Shown: piece by piece, positions 13,901-28,900 of the stretch
Position numbering within the stretch: the first letter of the stretch is position 1
Layout of the letters: each line of letters starts with the position of its first letter
Origin: Pomphorhynchus laevis
Taxonomy: Eukaryota; Acanthocephala; Palaeacanthocephala; Echinorhynchida; Pomphorhynchidae
Assembly: GCA_012934845.2 (NCBI GenBank)
Contig: WNNJ02000292.1
Span: 1-64,000, forward strand
Reading direction: 5' to 3'
DNA length: 64,000 nt
Translations under genes and position numbers: made by a program
The notes under the pieces: model-generated
The model's database searches: none
Told to the model about the DNA's origin: nothing
The model's input: only the letters and a program-made list of their open reading frames with translations

Positions 13901-16900
13901 AACTTGGTCAAAAAGCTTATCTTTGAATAAATCGTTTGCATATGTGTCGAGTAATCTCATATCCCAAGAGTCTGTAATATGCCCGCCGTACATAATGATA
14001 GCAATCATATACTTTAAAGCTTGCCACGGTGTGCTGTCGGGATTATCTCGTAATAGGTCGAATGCAACATTAATGGATATCTATCAAAACGATAATTATT
14101 TTTTACTTGCAACAGTAGTACAATTATTATAATATTTTACTAATAAAACATGAGTCATCAATCAGGGTAAGGATACAATAAGTTATTTATTTCCAATATT
14201 TCGGCGGCATACAGGCTCGCCATTACCGAGAATCTGATAGAAAATTTAAATATTTTTTTTACAGTTAATAATATACACAATTTGGCATACTCGTTTAGAG
14301 GTAAGTTAAAATTTTGAGCAATTTTATCAGTATCTAAAATAAATTCCAAATTTGATTAATTTCCTACAATATTGACAATGCTAATTCAATTCGTTAAATC
14401 ACTTAAATTTATAGAATTTATATATGTTTTCACAATTTAGTTTCAATATGAAGAAATTTGTTCGACAAATCCATGACGTTTTAGAAATTGTGCTAAAATG
14501 GAAGAATATAAAATATTCTTAAGAATATATAATCTGAAAATACTTCCATTTTCAGATTAAGTGAACCGCTATAGGCAATAAAAGTCGAGGTCAATATAAA
14601 ATTGCCAATAAGGAATATGACCTGAGTTCCTGTCAATAAAGTAAACAGAATATTAGCGTTTAATTTGAATTAAGCCGGCTAAATTGATAAGCCATAAGCA
14701 TTTTGAAATGATTGCAAATATTTTAGAACTATTAATTATTTTTAAGCGAATTATCAAACGACAAAGTAGGATTGAACATTAATCCTTCATACTTTATATT
14801 ATATTACTGAAAAGTATTTCGATTAGATATCACTTTCATTTTAAGAAAGTGATAAATTTTAGATCTCATCTTCATTCACAAACGGCGGATTTCAGTAAAA
14901 AATATATTTATTTAACCATTAAGATTATTTTTAGGCGAGATAACACAAGCGTAATGACATTTTCTTGTAAAAATGAAACGGTGTTAACTCCAAGCACGGA
15001 TCCCTTTATCTACATCCAAAGATACATAAATGAATGTCTTACGGCTGATTTATTAGTTCGTCTAATCGCTCAAACAGAATATCTAAATTTATTTCGTTTA
15101 TATTGCACTATAATTTATGAAATCATAAATTTTTAACGACGGTATGCAAGGTAACTTTGTCACATAACTTTATAACTTATTAACAATATAACTTTATATA
15201 ACATTATGTTAATATAACATTATGTTGTTATATTGTTATATTGTTTGTGTTACGCGATAACACAAGCCACTGATATTTTAGTACATTTCATTTTTGAGAT
15301 TTCAAATGATTAATTTCTTGTAACCAAATCCATAAAACACGTACAAAATTTTTTAATGGTCTTTAATTTAGAATAAACAATTTTTAAAAATTGGATTTTT
15401 ACACATAGCAAATATTCCGAAGGATGAAAGCATCACTTAAATTTATGTTAATCTTGATTAATTTTTATTTTATTGAAAGCAAGCATTCAATAAAAAATAA
15501 AGTTGGTATATCAAAAAAAACTAATTTAAGTGATCGTCAAACATAATTCATTTCACTAATTCGTTATACAATCGATTAGTTACGCTTGATGGCCTTTATT
15601 TAAACACAGGTTATCTATAAAAGAAATAAGTCTACAACGTTTCTAATGGAACGTAGAGGCAATACATCATTTTACACATCAGAATTGATGTCAAGTTGCC
15701 GAGAAGACAAATTTTAAGTAAAGAACAGTTATTACTCTCGACTGTAGCATCCACGAACAGAATTTCAGCGTTCGACTCATTGCACGTACACTATCAAATA
15801 AAATTGTCGCTAGATCATTGTATTTCATGATTTTTTGTATAAATTAAATGAATTATATTTTTAATTTAATATTTCATAAAAATGTATATTGTTTATAAAT
15901 TAAATTAAACGGTTTATAAGTTCATTTTATGAATTTCAATTTCAATTTTTATTGGAAACAAGCATTCAATAAATAAAATTGGTATATCAAAAAAAAACTA
16001 ATTTAAGTGGATCGTCAAACATAATTCATTTCACTAATTGCTTATGCTAGATTTGATTTATTTCATCTTATTAACTTTAATATTTATAACAAGATAATGC
16101 AATGTTACTACAATATGCGAGTGTTTCCATAAGTTCATTTCAATGTAAAAACTCTTTAGTTAATGCAAATGTAAATTATTACTCTTTATGTCTTTATACC
16201 TCATGATCCGAATCGTTAAAAGCGTAATCACCGTTCCATCCAAATGTGAGAAATTTTTTCCTTTCGAGTAACAAAGTATGTAAATAGGTAATTGGGAATA
16301 ATAATCTTCTAAGTTTACTATGTTTTTCTGCGAACTTAAGCTTAGTGTCCGATATGCTATTATACATTCTGGTCATGTTAGTACGAATACCCTATAAAGG
16401 AAAATTTCAGTGATTATCGAAATATCATTGCAAAATCTAAGCAAAGTAAAACTTATTGTGTCTAAAAAATCAATTATTCGATATTTGAGAGCATTTTGTC
16501 AAACTTGTAATCTGTAAGAAATTTTAGAAGTAAAATGAAGTAATTTTAGTTATTAAAGAATTAAATTTTATATTAACATTTACCCTTGATGGTTCAGTAG
16601 TTATTTTAATGGCTGTTTGGAGAGTGGCAATAGGGAAAGTTGGTAACCGAGCTGAACTTAGCCACAGTCTAAATTCTTTATTGATGCTTGTATTCGTTTG
16701 AGTGTTATCGATGAATTGATCTAGATCAGATAACCAACTTTCAGACAGATGACAGTTAGCTAAAAATATCCAATGTCCCTAAGATAATACAAGTTTTAAT
16801 TTATTATCACTAGGTATTTCCATTGCTACCTTAACTATTCCTTCATTTAAAAGTTGTTCCGCTTTAACGGATTGCCCTTGTCCAAGTGATATAATAAACA

Positions 16901-19900
16901 TTTTTTTAGACATTGACATTTCTTCAGCGAATTGATTAAGCAAGATGCTTGGATCCTAAAAATATAAACAATATTTTTTAGCATTTCCAAATGATAACAT
17001 GACATTTTATTTTTACCTGCAATTAATATTTAAAAGAAAAAGTCAAAAATACGCAGAAGTATTTCATTTCTTTTTTTTAAAGAAACAATTTGTAATAAAA
17101 ATTAAAACGCGTAAATGATAATAATTGATTTTAATAAATTTACACATTTTTAACATCAATTTCAAATACTAAATGAAATAAAAGCCATTTTTATTTGCTT
17201 CGTTTGTGAACTATTTAATACCAATATATTTTAGATTAAAATGACTGCTTGATTATTAAAACATACAATCCGTAGAAGAATTGATGATTTGATATTTATT
17301 AATTATTAATAACTTAAATGAATTCATTTTAAATATTATCTTATATTAATTAACTTATGTTTAAGTTATATTTTTATATAAAAAAATATAAAAATTAATT
17401 AATTGGATATTTATCTTACAAAGATAAACCAATACAAAAGATAATCTTATCTTATATAATAGATAATGTTTTATCTTATAGAACATTAATTTATCTTGAA
17501 TTTATTTATAAAGCATAAATAAAATCATCTTATATTTAATATTATTTAATGTTATATTCATCTTATATTTATATTGTATATATTTATATAATATGAAAAA
17601 TCAAATTCCTAAAAGTGTTAGCTATCTAGAAACCTGAGTTGATTTTAAGCAATTAATAAATTTGCAAATCATTTTAACTGCAATTCACATATACTTAAGT
17701 TTAATTTATTACAGTACAACTCTAGGAATAAAACACTCATAATTCAAATTTACAAAACAAACTACTCAAATCAGTTAAAAGGATAAAAATTTAAAAGTAT
17801 CGTTATTTTAAGTGAAAGATAAATTCGACACAGTAATGAAAAAAAATCAAATACAAAAACTACTGAATTACAGCTGCTTGCTGGCCTTCATTTCCTCCTC
17901 GGCCTGTTTGCGGTTTCTGTCGTGTGGTAGAAGTTTATCGGCGAAGCAACCTTTGCAGTATATTTCTCCATCCTGATCTTTATATGTACCCAAAGTCAAC
18001 GTTGTATTGCAAGTTTTACATCTAAAGCACTTTTCGTGCCATTGCGAACTGCACGCACCAATTCTTTCCGCAGCATACACTGTGGTTCCACATCGTGAGC
18101 ACTTTTCAATTGCTCCACCAAATTTCGGTCCCATTGTTTCTCGTTCATGCTCAGGAAAATACTCAACATTGTCGATATCGATCTTCGCAATTGTCGTACG
18201 CGGCTGTTCAACGATCATGATCGTTTGGATAGGTTGCTGGGGCATTATTTGTATGTTAGAAATCGGGCTGGCCTGGATTATTGGCAGTGTATCGGGAATT
18301 TGGTGCACTATCTCAGTCATGCATGACACGGGAATTATTTCGTCGTACTCATTCATTGGGGCATGGTTCTTGTTGTTATCTTTGCAAACCGGTAGTCCCA
18401 TCACATCACGAGTTCGGCTCGAAGCACAAGAGTCTGGCTCGAAGAGGCGTTTCCCGGGTTCACATGTTTCCTGGTGTCCACCATCAAATGTCGATATTGG
18501 GATCTGGTCAAGTGACGCTAGCATTGCTTTGGCGTTGCCTCTCATTATTGCAATAGAGATGCGCTGGTATAAATGCGAGATCGTCACGGCGTATCTGACT
18601 CCGCTTGTCCGGCTCATGTTATTTGCAACCCGTTTAATGACCCTGTTTCCCTCTTCATTCCATCCCCCAAACGACTCCACTACAGCGGCTGAGAATATAT
18701 ACCCCGCTGCTTCGACCCTGCTCTTGTACTTCCGGTCTTTAACATTAGCCGCGTACGATGTAGCGGCGGCGAGCTGTGCGTTAGCAGCTGAGCGACGGTA
18801 TGCCGTCTGTTGGGGGTGAGTGACTGCAAAGTCGATTGCATGGGGAGGATCCCCATAAAAATTTAAAATTTCAAATTTTAAAATATTTTAAAATATTAAT
18901 AAAAATTTAATAAATTTTTATTAAATTTATTTAATAAAAATTTTCGATAAAAATTTAAAATTTTATTTCAAAATTGTAAATAATTTGTTTTGTTTACAAA
19001 ACAAATTAGTAATCAATCAAGATGATTTATTTAAATATTATTTTGCATAACAATTTTTGTATACCGCGCCAGATGATAGAATAAACATGATGGGGGTATA
19101 TGGAGTCGAATCGTTGTATGCCGCTCTTAGATCAGGAAGAGGAGGATTGACGAATTGACTGCCAAGATTTGCTTCTACAAATTCCAGAATTCCAAAGGCT
19201 ACTCTGTCGGGACGTATAGATCTAAGAACAAGAACTCGAGAAAGATTTCCACATGCTGATTCTACTCCGCCTAATTAATTCAATAATTAATCCGTATTAA
19301 TTACAGACAGTTAAATAAAAACTAACCTGGTAAAGGGTACTTTTCGGAATCAGTTTTTTCGAACCACTTGCGCCACGCTTCAGCGTAAGGGGCAAATGTC
19401 ACAGCTAGTGATCGAAATCTTCGTAGTTTTACAAGTAATTGCAGATTATACCAGAGATTATCGGCTAGCCACGACTTAAATATATTTTTATGTACAACAA
19501 TTTTATCGCTTGTCTAAAATATTCTTTTTACATAAAACTGACACGCTATGTATATTGTTACCGTAATTCCTCGTACAAGCGCATTATATTCATCTGGTTC
19601 AATTTGGTTATTACTAAATAAGAGTCTTACACACATTTGACAACTGAACAGAATAGCGTGTCTTTCAAACAATCCACGGCAGCCATATCTGCAAACAATC
19701 ACAGATTTAATCTTTAGAAAATATTGGGATAATAATTTAACAAATCAATTGATTTATACAAACAAATACCATCGCTTGAGCGTCGCAATATACCTGCTAC
19801 CATAAATAATTTTCCTCTAATGATTTTAAATTTATTCTTTATATTATTGTGTTGATTTATATATTTTACTATTTTCTGCTTGATGTTATTTTTATAGTAA

Positions 19901-22900
19901 CCTAGTTTAAAATATGTATCTATTAAATTATTTAAATGATTTTGAAGAAAGCCAATATCTTTACATATTGTTGCAATTCTTAAAATTTCATTATTTAATG
20001 TATTATATTTTATATTATATGGTATGTATGAATGCTCATGCAAAAATATGTTTCTTGTAAATTTAAATATGTCATCTTTACGATATAAATTAAAAGTATT
20101 TTTAATTGATGTTAATTTAATTTTCATATCTAGATCTATACGTTCTTTAGTTTTATAAAAATATCAGTTTTACTATAACTATAATTTAGTTTTACTTTAC
20201 ATAGTTTTAGTTTTAATTTTATTTTACATGAAAAATAATTAAATTATGGGTGATTACCTATTATTGGATGTCAAATTTCAATTCATCATAATAATCAAAT
20301 ATTTATGTTTTACTCATATCGCGATTCTTAAAATTTCATTATTAATGTATTATATTTTATAATATTCAGTCCATTTTATATATTCAGTCCATACCTTAAA
20401 GAGTATTAAGGGAATCAGTTATGATCCTGACCACCATAATTAAAGCAATGAGTTGAAAATAAAGATTTGATAAATGCACAGTTGATAAGAATGTAATACC
20501 ATTTGCTACCTAACTTTATTACAAGCAAGAATATATTTTTATTAATTCAAAGTATGTGACCATATATAATCTAGCATACAGTGTGCAATATAGTTTCAAT
20601 ATTACGAAATATTATATATAATATTCTTTCGTATGTTTTATATACTTGCTTTGTGTTTAACGCATTTCTAAATTTTTATTAAATTTCGTAATTTTTAAAT
20701 ATTTTTAAATATCTTAAATTCCGTTTTTAAATTTAATTCATTTTTGTCAGTTAAAATAAGTTATTATTAAATCAACGATATTTTTGATGATGCAATTGCT
20801 TTGATTACGTATTGCACCATATTATATTAATACATATTCGTTGATTTGAATTTTCAACTGAGAATGAAATAAATTAATAAACTTAAATTACGTATCGCGT
20901 ATATTCAAATACGTCATTCAAATTTAGAAATCAAATGAAGTAAAAAAAATTTCGAAAAAATTATAAATAGCTTGATGCTATAATTGATGACATTTTGAAA
21001 ATTCTTGCGTTATCAGTTGAAAATTCAACTCAACAAATCTGTATTAATATTTTGTGTTGGTAAATGTAATAAAGAGCTTTTAAATAAAACGTAGAAAACA
21101 TTGCATACCTATATGTACTGTATGTATGATAATCATTGATTGATGTAATCCTTGTCTGGATATTATCTGATGTCGGACTTTTGTCTAACGACATAACGAA
21201 TAATTCTATATATGCATCAAGTGAAAACTGATACATAGAATCTATACTTCCCATATCATTAAGAGCGAAGAATAAGGTTGAGGAGCGTCGTGCACATGGG
21301 CGATATTGCTAAATAAAATTTATGATTGAAATTACAAATATATTCCTGGCAATACTAACATTCAATTACTGCAAAATATGTTTAAATTTAAAAAATTTGT
21401 TTAAATTTAAAAATTTTGTTTAAATTTGTCATAAACATTTGTTTAAATTTGCCATAAAAATTTGAAATTTTAAAATAGGGATAAACATTTTATTCTAAAA
21501 TTAACACAAAATAGGAACTCAACATTTATTTTTGATATAAATAATAATTTATTTATATAAATAAATTAATTAAAATCGCCCACAAGAATTAAATATTCTA
21601 ATGCCATTTATTACATCTTTCTATAAGAAAAACAATAGTTAAATATCAAATAAAAATATATCAAATAAGCATTAAATAAATATATTTAATAATAAATAAA
21701 AAATTAAATATTTATATGTTCATATTTCTGTCAAATATTATAGCTAAATAATACTTTTTTATTGATCAAAGATAATAAAAATTTATTTTTAACTTTTCTG
21801 CGTTTATATTATAAGTAAGAAATAAAAAAATATTAAATGTTTACGTTCGTGGACGTAAATATTTGAACAAACGACAAACATTAAGTAAATTAATTAAGAT
21901 TGGAATTCACAAAAGAATTTATAAATTACTTTTATTCTGAGTTTAATCTATCGTGTATTAAAATTTAATATTAAATTATCGAAACCTTAAAATTTAAAAA
22001 CACGCAAATCTTCAAATCTACATAGAATAACTTCTTTGTGAGTAATATGATCTCTTTAGTATAAATATATAATTTTAGCTTGTATTTAATTATAAACATT
22101 TTTAAATTGCAAATATCTACTTCTCGGGCTTCATCTATTTCTCGTTCTAATTGCTGACTTGTAAATAAGTTCTCAGAAATTTCTGTTTCTGCTTTGTTAG
22201 AATTGTCTAATGTGTCGAATACTTCAAGATTCTCAAGTAAGGAACCTTTTGTATCGTTTAATAACCTAAATATTTAAAAATTAGTATATTACGCAATCCT
22301 TAAAACATTGATCATAGCTGATCCTATATTTATAGATTTAAAGCAAAATTTGCTTGAATTTAAAAATCTTATCAAATTATATTTTATGAGCAAATTATAC
22401 TTAATCTGCTAATACACTCAGCAAACAAAACATAAAGTTAGTTTCAGTTTAATAATTCAAAGTTAAAAACAAATTTCTCCATATCTCGTTATAAAACTTA
22501 TATTATGATATTATGCTGCCGAACCAATTAGGTTCAGCAATTATGAACCTCTTTCAATCAATTCCCGAAAAAAGTATTTATAATATTCGGTTCGTCTTAG
22601 GTGTTACGGATAAGATAATGATTTTCTAAAATTCGTAGTAAAATGCAAATAATATGAAATTAAAATAATATATTACTTATAATAGTATTTTATTTGCATA
22701 AAATAATTTTTAGATTCAACGCTTATAGTAGTAGCCAGTAGTTGTTGACAATCATATGTACATTTCAAGATATCGTTCCTTTTTTCTTAAAAGGATAATC
22801 ACGACCTTGTAAAATTAGGTTATTTTACTATTTCAAGCTACGTATTTACTACAATATATGATCCCTGTTAGTTAGATGTTGAATATACAATTACCTCATC

Positions 22901-25900
22901 AGTTGTAAGTTTTTTTTTAAATTGACTAATTTGCTATGCTTTATTTAGCAATAACAATTCATATGTTGAAAATCTAATTATCACGTTCTATTATATATCA
23001 TCAATAAAATATGAATATAATAGAAACCCAATGTAATATATCATTAATATAATACATAGATTTAAAAGGCAAATGGGCCCTATAACAACAAGATGGTTAA
23101 TATTAACATTGCAATTTTAGAAACATTTGAATTACAAATCTAAATATTTAAATAAATTTAAAATGAATTAAATTGATTATAAAATTTATAATTGAAATAA
23201 TTAATTATAATTAATTTATAATTTTATATTTAAAATTTATCAAAATGGGAATTAAATTGATTAATGGATTACCATTCGCTATTAAAATTTATCAAGAAAT
23301 AATTTTAGATCATAAACAAATAACCTTAAAAATAGATTTTCCAAGTTTTGCTTTTCTTTGATTCTTGACGCTATATCCACAATAAGATTATCTTTTTGAT
23401 TCTCAATTGAGGGCATTTCGTGTCTAACTAATATAGCTAGCAATTGTTCTTCCAATCCTGTTGGTAAAATCGTCTGTAACTATAAATGGATGATAAGAAA
23501 AACATACCTTCTTCTTTAACCGCAAAGTTAATAACGTTTAGTTTTGAAAATACTTCAGGCGCAAAATCAGGATTCGGCAAGCGGGTAGTAAGATACAAAC
23601 AAAAAGTAGGCATTCTTGATTTACTAGATTTTTTCGAAAAATAGTTCATTGATTCTAAAAAATATATTTTTAAAATATAAATATATAATACTTATACTTT
23701 TATGTACTTAATGCTGAGCATACTTCAGCTCTAAATACGTTTTTGGCATACTCGTGCCGTCTGGCGGTCCTCATCTGCATTCAGCAGTAGGGGGGTGAAA
23801 CGGCACTGATGAGTCAAAACAATGACGAAAAACGTTACTGCTTTGTCGATTCTTTCGTGGCTGCCAAACTGATGCTAAAACCTTTCCGCCGAACCCACTC
23901 ATCTCTCATAAAAACCTTTTTAAATCATATTATCTAATTATATTATAATTATATTATATTATAATTATATTATCTAATCATATTATACTAATTAATAAGG
24001 AAAAGTTAAAGAATTCATAAAAATTATAAAAGAATTTCAGAAACGTTTATGCTACCAAGTTTTTTAGATTTTTTAAATATTATGTTCGTGCACCTTCTCA
24101 GACTTCATATTGAATGCAGCAATTTGCAATAACATAACATCATAGTAATATATTAATTAAGCGACAATTTTAAATGCAAGAATTTTTAATATGCAAAATA
24201 ATTATGAACTTTATATTATGAACTTAAAAATATACCAATATTGTGAGTAATATTAATATTATTACTCATAATATATTAATATTATGAGTAATATATACTA
24301 ATATCATAAGTAATTTATTTATTAAAAATAATCAAAATAAATTATAGATATTTAAGATATTAATAAATAACATTTTTCTAATTATCAAATAATAGCTTAA
24401 ACTATAAATGCAGAGATAGATAGAGAATGCCAAACACGTTGATATTATGAAATAAAAAATTCAAAAAATGGCGTGGGACAACTTTAAAAATGACGAAGTA
24501 TCGTTAACAAAATATTAAATTAAAAAAATAAATTAAATATTAAATATTTTCTGTTTCTAGTAACTTCTCATGCACTATTACCCACTCTTATGATAGTGTA
24601 TCATCGATGAGCTGTACTGCATTTTCACAATGATGTATTATCAGACTGCTCAATGGTGTCGTTGAATAGAGAAATATGGCCCTACACTTGCTAGCATATA
24701 AATTACTAATAAAGTCGTCTTCACACTGGCACAAAAATAATTGTTTATCAATAAATTCATAAAATACAAAATTATCAAACATTAATTTAAATAATAAAAA
24801 CAGTTTTAATTTAAATATTTAAACTTCAGAAAAGTTAAAAATAAAAAGAAATATTTTTATAAATATTTTAGAAATTATAAGAACATTTGTAAATCTAAAA
24901 GATTGAAATATTATAAAAATTTAAATTATTTGTAAATGTAAAGTTTCAAAATCTAAAAGTTTAAATTATTTATAAATCTTATCAATTTACAAATGTTAGA
25001 ACCACAATTATTTGAAGTTAATTTATTACATTTGATTTGAGATATATTAAAAGTTTTGTTATAAATTTAAAAATTAAATACCAATGTCTTTTTTGTACGT
25101 CAAAAGAAAATTATCAAGAGCTCCTGGTATTTCGTTTCCCATATTTTGACAAATACACGGAATGTTTTGTAGCACACATTGCTCTAATGTGCTCTGAAAA
25201 TCGTCTCGTCTAGGATCGGTCACCATGTGGTTCTTAAAACAAACGACGAAATTATTTATTTAAAGTTAAATAATTTAAAATTATTGAAAAATATTATGTA
25301 AATATTACAATGTTGAGTGATAAAAACGTTAACGAGACCAATTTCTAGAAAAGAAATGGTGATAACGTTTTGTTTGGCGTCCTAGATAAGTTTAATAATA
25401 GCGTCCTGGATAAATTCAATAAGGTAGAATAAAGTTTATTTGAAATCGTAATTTAATAAATCGAAAAGTAATTACTCACTGATTTAATCAAAACTCGTTT
25501 TAACCATTTTAAAGCTTGAGATTGTGGATCAACGAAAAATGAAAATCGAGTATGATACGTAGATACAATTGCATTGTCTGAGGAAAACGAATCCATTGGT
25601 AGACCATCAATGTTCCAATCACGTATTTCTGTTTGACTGCTTATGTAATTTGATAATTTGAAATCTTCACTGTACAAGATGCGTTGCCTCTTTAGCTAAA
25701 TTTACATTTATTTGGTATAAGTTAATAGTAAAATGAAATAAAAACAGTTGCTTCTCGCTTAATCAACTCGCAAGTTAGACAAAATAAAAATAAGGATATT
25801 AAATATTCAAATACCACTGCGTTGACAGTGTATATTTATGAACACGCTTTAGGCGTATAATGAACAACAAAATCAGCTAAAAATAGTCAAATAATATTTT

Positions 25901-28900
25901 AATTCATCACAGTACTTTACTTATCCATTATAGATCAAATCCATTAAATAATACAATTCACCAGTATTTGATGAAAATGATTGACAGAAATCAAGTGAAA
26001 CACTCTTAGTTATTAGATTAAAAATTTCAAGGTGTCACTATATTGTGATAAGGGAGTAAAAATAGTTTCAGATTTATTGATTTGTAACTGAGAAAAAATT
26101 TATAATTAAAAATATGTCAATTGAAATTTTTTGATTAAAATTTTGGAATTGAGAAAACAAATACATAAAAACGTTGCTGGCCATACGCAGTTTATTGAAA
26201 TTCGAAAATTTTAATAAAATTAAAGAGTTAAAATTTTATCAAAATTTTATTTAAAATAATTATTTTATTTTTAATTAAAATTTTATTAAATTTTTTTACT
26301 ATTCTAAAATTTTGCACGTGCCTCTGTATCTTCGATACAATACCAATACTCACCTCTTATTTAAATTGTAAAAGGTGAATAAATTAAATTTATTTAATTA
26401 CCATTAAATTTATTTAATAATATAATATATAAATATTATATATAATATTTATTATTATTCAATTATTATTAATTATTGTTATTGAATCTATTTTATTACT
26501 AAAATTTATTGGTAAACAATAATAACATCATTGTTGTTTAAAAAAGTAATAATTTTATGAGACATCTTTAGTATGGTGACATTGTGATACGTTAAGAATT
26601 GTACATTTTTATATTCTAATGTTGATCAATATAGTTCGACGTATAAATTTATATCCACATTGATATTAAATAGAACTTTAATTATTTAATATACACTGAT
26701 TTTGTCATCAAAATATAAGCAAAATTAGATAAAAAAAAAGTCGAATCGCAACATTTTATCGTTACAAACTTACAATCGCCAGGCTTTCGTTAAAAAGGTT
26801 ATCACGGCATTCTTGATTAAGTGAACCGCTATAGGCAATAAAAGTCGAGGTTAATATGCAATCGCCAATAAGGAATCTATCATATGACCTGAGTTCCTGT
26901 CAATAAAGTAAACAGAATATTAGCGTTTAATTTGAATTAAGCCGGCTAAATTGATAAGCCATAAGCATTTTGAAATGATTGCAAATATTTTAGAACTATT
27001 AATTATTTTTAAGCGAATTATCAAACGACAAAGTAGGATTGAACATTAATCCTTCATACTTTATATTATATTACTGAAAAGTATTTCGATTAGATATCAC
27101 TTTCATTTGAAGAAAGTGATAAATTTTAGATCTCATCTTCATTCACAAACGGCGGATTTCAGTAAAAAATATATTTATTTAACCATTAAGATTATTTTTA
27201 GGCGAGATAACACAAGCGTAATGACATTTTCTTGTAAAAATGAAACGGTGTTAACTCCAAGCACGGATCCCTTTATTTACATCCAAAGATACATAAATGA
27301 ATGTCTTACGGCTGATTTATTAGTTCGTCTAATCGCTCAAACAGAATATCTAAATTTATTTCGTTTATATTGCACTATAATTTATGAAATCATAAATTTT
27401 TAACGACGGTATGCAAGGTAACTTTGTCAAATAACTTTATAACTTCTTAACAATATAACTTTATATAACATTATGTTAATATAACATTATGTTGTTATAT
27501 TGTTATATTGTTTGTGTTACGCGATAACACAAACGCACTGATATTTCATTACATTTCATTTTTGAGATTTCAAATGATTAATTTCTTGTAACCAAATCCA
27601 ATTGTTTTTGATGGTCTTTAATTGAGAATAAACAATTTTTAAAAATTGGATTTTCAATAATAGCAAATATTCCGAAGGATGAAAGCATTACTTAAATTTA
27701 TGTTAATCTTGATTAATTTTTATTTTATTGAAAGCAAGCATTCAATAAAAAATAAAGTTGGTATATCAAAAAAAAACTAATTTAAGTGATCGTCAAACAT
27801 AATTCATTTCACTAATTCGTTATATAATCAATTAGTTACGCTTGATGGCCTTTATTTAAACACAGGTTATCTATAAAAGAAATAAGTATACAACGTTTCT
27901 AATGGAACGTAGAGACAATAAATCATTTTGCACATCGGAATAGATGCCAAATTTGCTGAGAAGACAAATTTTAAGAAAAGAACAATTATTACTCTCGACT
28001 GTAGCATCCACGAACAGAATTTCAACGTTCGATTCATTGCACGTACACTATCAAATAAAATAGTAGCTAGATCATTGTATTTAATGATGTTTTGGATTAC
28101 GGCCCACTACTTCCGAATGTCACTACTTCCGAATACCATTACTTTCAAATGCCACTATGCCACTACTTCCAAATGCCACTACTTCCAAATGCCACTACCA
28201 AATTCCACTATTTCCAAATTCCACTACTTCCAAATTCCACTACTTCCAAATTCCACTACTTCCAAATTCCACTACTTCCAAATGCCACTACTTCCTAAGA
28301 AAATTTATTACTTACTTCAGTACTTATTTTCTCACATTAGTCAATTATGGTCTCTCAGACACTTAAGAATTCTTCTGGCACACCGTCACCAACTACTTCA
28401 AAATAATTTTTTACAGCCTTAGAAAATGTCAAGAAGAGTGATATGGATACCCACAAAAAAGGAAAAAGCGTTCCTATAATCAATGACTATTCATTTCATG
28501 CTAGTTGGAGATGTAATACAAACTGTCAATATTGTAACAAGATTTTAACTAATACGGTATAAATTTGAATTCTTAAATCTAATTAAATGTTGTGATAGAA
28601 AGAGTCATTGTTTATACTTCAATTCATCTAGAGATAAATTTAAACATTCATTTTAATAAACATTTTATATTTACCTCTCTTTTTATGAATAGTTAATTAT
28701 TTTAACAATGAGAATAATATCATAACAATGAGAATACTATTTATTAACAGAAGATACTTTTTTAATTAATATCTCCAAATTCTGTCGAACATTTATTGAT
28801 TTTTAAACATTATATATTCAAATTCATTTAATGTACTATATTTGTATAAATATACTAATTTGTATAAATTAAATGAATTATATTTTTAATTTAATATTTT

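Noticed and set aside
14158-14349. Minus-strand ORF with [15 protein letters not shown] resembling the dynein segment after FNDSD
   Set aside because: Its acceptor is out of phase with exon 48, and the proper continuation with [11 protein letters not shown] is found in phase at 13884-14080.
14849-15136. 95-aa ORF nearly identical to one at 27107-27403, looking like a conserved small gene
   Set aside because: Both copies lie in the intronic part of the segmental duplication, so the similarity comes from copying. No family recognised, and the minus-strand dynein intron explains the location.
18007-18819. 270-aa plus-strand ORF
   Set aside because: Antisense shadow of the LIM chimera; the minus strand has the complete LIM cysteine/histidine pattern.
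24588-24782. 64-aa minus ORF in intron 38
   Set aside because: Considered as a dynein AAA5 exon. Exons 38 and 39 join in phase without it and give the expected spacing.
28092-28422. Three overlapping plus ORFs rich in [10 protein letters not shown]
   Set aside because: They are translations of the 16-bp tandem repeat in different frames.
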